This document shows, piece after piece, positions 21,377-21,790 of a stretch of DNA of 21,790 bases. The notes beneath the pieces are model-generated. The model was given only the letters and a program-made list of their open reading frames with translations, made no database searches and was not told the origin of the DNA. How positions within the stretch are numbered: position 1 is the first letter of the stretch; each line of letters starts with the position of its first letter. The DNA comes from an uncultured Acholeplasmatales bacterium (GTDB taxonomy: Bacteria; Bacillota_I; Bacilli_A; ML615J-28; CAG-698). The position numbers and the translations under genes are program-made. The stretch is taken from the NCBI GenBank assembly GCA_937877075.1, contig CALEGD010000129.1, forward strand, positions 1 to 21,790, written 5' to 3'.

Positions 21377-21790
21377 GAAATCGGGTTGTCAGTTGAAGAA
21401 CTTCTCCTTTAACGGCATCTAAAACCGTCTCATCCTCATTATGCCTAAGAGTTTGATCAATCAACCGAGCAACAATCTCCATTTCCCTTTCCCGAAAACC
21501 GCGGGTAGTAACACTTGCTGTTCCAAGTCTGATACCGCTGCTGTGCATCGGTTTCTCATCATCATATGGAACCGTGTTCTTATTACAGGTAATGGCGACT
21601 TGATCCAAGATTTCTTCGGCTTGCTTGCCGGTTAAACCTAAACTCTTCTTTACATTTACGAGTAAAAGATGATTATCTGTCCCTCCGCTTACAATTACAT
21701 AACCTAATTTAACCAATGCCTCACTTAAATGTGCGGCATTTTTAATAACCTGTTTTTGGTATTCTTTAAATTTCTGACTTAAAGCTTCCT
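21360..21790 (-). CDS. glyA: serine hydroxymethyltransferase, C-terminal part
   Basis: Partial: the frame is open to the right edge, and 142 C-terminal codons plus the stop are present. GlyA is the PLP enzyme that converts serine and tetrahydrofolate to glycine and methylene-tetrahydrofolate. Visible are EALSQKFKEYQKQVIKNA, VSGGTDNHLLLVNV, the TCNKNTVPYDDEKPMHSSGIR-type segment and LGTASVTTRGF, all typical of the C-terminal domain; the PLP lysine lies outside the window. The methionine sometimes taken as start (TTG at 21716) is internal. It converges on murA, overlapping it by 17 nt. Confidence 0.96.
   Translation of the reverse strand, partial: EALSQKFKEYQKQVIKNAAHLSEALVKLGYVIVSGGTDNHLLLVNVKKSLGLTGKQAEEILDQVAITCNKNTVPYDDEKPMHSSGIRLGTASVTTRGFREREMEIVARLIDQTLRHNEDETVLDAVKGEVLQLTTRFPIYED

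Noticed and set aside
21360..21716. A complete 118-residue gene at 21360-21716
   Set aside because: The frame is open to the window edge and upstream codons match GlyA, so it is the tail of glyA and the TTG at 21716 is internal.
1..21790. tRNA or rRNA genes, insertion sequences, phage genes or a defence system
   Set aside because: No transposase, integrase, tRNA cloverleaf or defence-type protein was recognised on either strand; the two GNAT genes alone do not make a mobile element.

Overview
The window reads as chromosomal DNA from an AT-rich, low-GC Gram-positive-type bacterium (Bacillota, or a nearby lineage such as Erysipelotrichia or the wall-bearing relatives of Mycoplasmatota). The reasons are strong AGGAGG-type ribosome binding sites, canonical sigma-A promoters with 17-nt spacers, FabK and a MarR/FabT regulator in a large acc/fab operon, a murA-rpmE-tdk neighbourhood resembling that of Bacillus, and a small SRP RNA next to tadA. 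UGA is used as a stop (for example by tadA), so the genetic code is standard, not mycoplasmal. The exact lineage cannot be fixed from the sequence alone.

Left end (1-2466): the N-terminal part of a YyaL/DUF255 thioredoxin-fold protein runs off the left edge on the minus strand. It is followed by a very AT-rich stretch with a possible decayed membrane-protein start, a GNAT acetyltransferase gene broken near its 5' end by an out-of-frame deletion, and an intact second GNAT gene. Two hairpin terminators close this section.

Centre (2467-11660, minus strand): an eleven-gene fatty-acid-synthesis operon, transcribed right to left as degV(fakB-like)-accB-accC-accD-accA-fabT-fabK-fabD-fabG-fabF-fabZ. 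The genes overlap or lie 1-16 nt apart. The operon starts at a near-perfect sigma-A promoter carrying two tandem FabT-type palindromes over the start site, and ends at a long bidirectional hairpin. Acetyl-CoA carboxylase (AccABCD) makes malonyl-CoA, FabD loads it onto ACP, and FabF, FabG, FabZ and FabK run elongation. FabT should repress its own operon. fabH and acpP are not present here. A DegV/FakB-type fatty-acid-binding protein as first gene suggests joint control of synthesis and of use of exogenous fatty acids.

Middle right (11670-13350): the SRP RNA gene (not in any protein track) with its own promoter, tadA, tdk, and on the plus strand rpmE with a strong promoter, a leader hairpin and a terminator.

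Right (13349-17830, minus strand): a five-gene unit of two tandem YcxB-like membrane proteins, an RluA-family pseudouridine synthase, a DUF2207 membrane protein with a glycine-rich tail, and LemA. Then come a free-standing M55 (DppA-like) D-aminopeptidase on the plus strand, an aspartase/fumarase-superfamily gene on the minus strand whose catalytic motifs are all eroded (a probable pseudoenzyme), murA on the plus strand with a hairpin that encloses its ribosome binding site, and the C-terminal part of glyA running in from the right edge.

The items most worth a second look are the eroded aspartase-like protein, the FabT-controlled DegV-first operon, the LemA/DUF2207/YcxB cluster and the murA leader hairpin.
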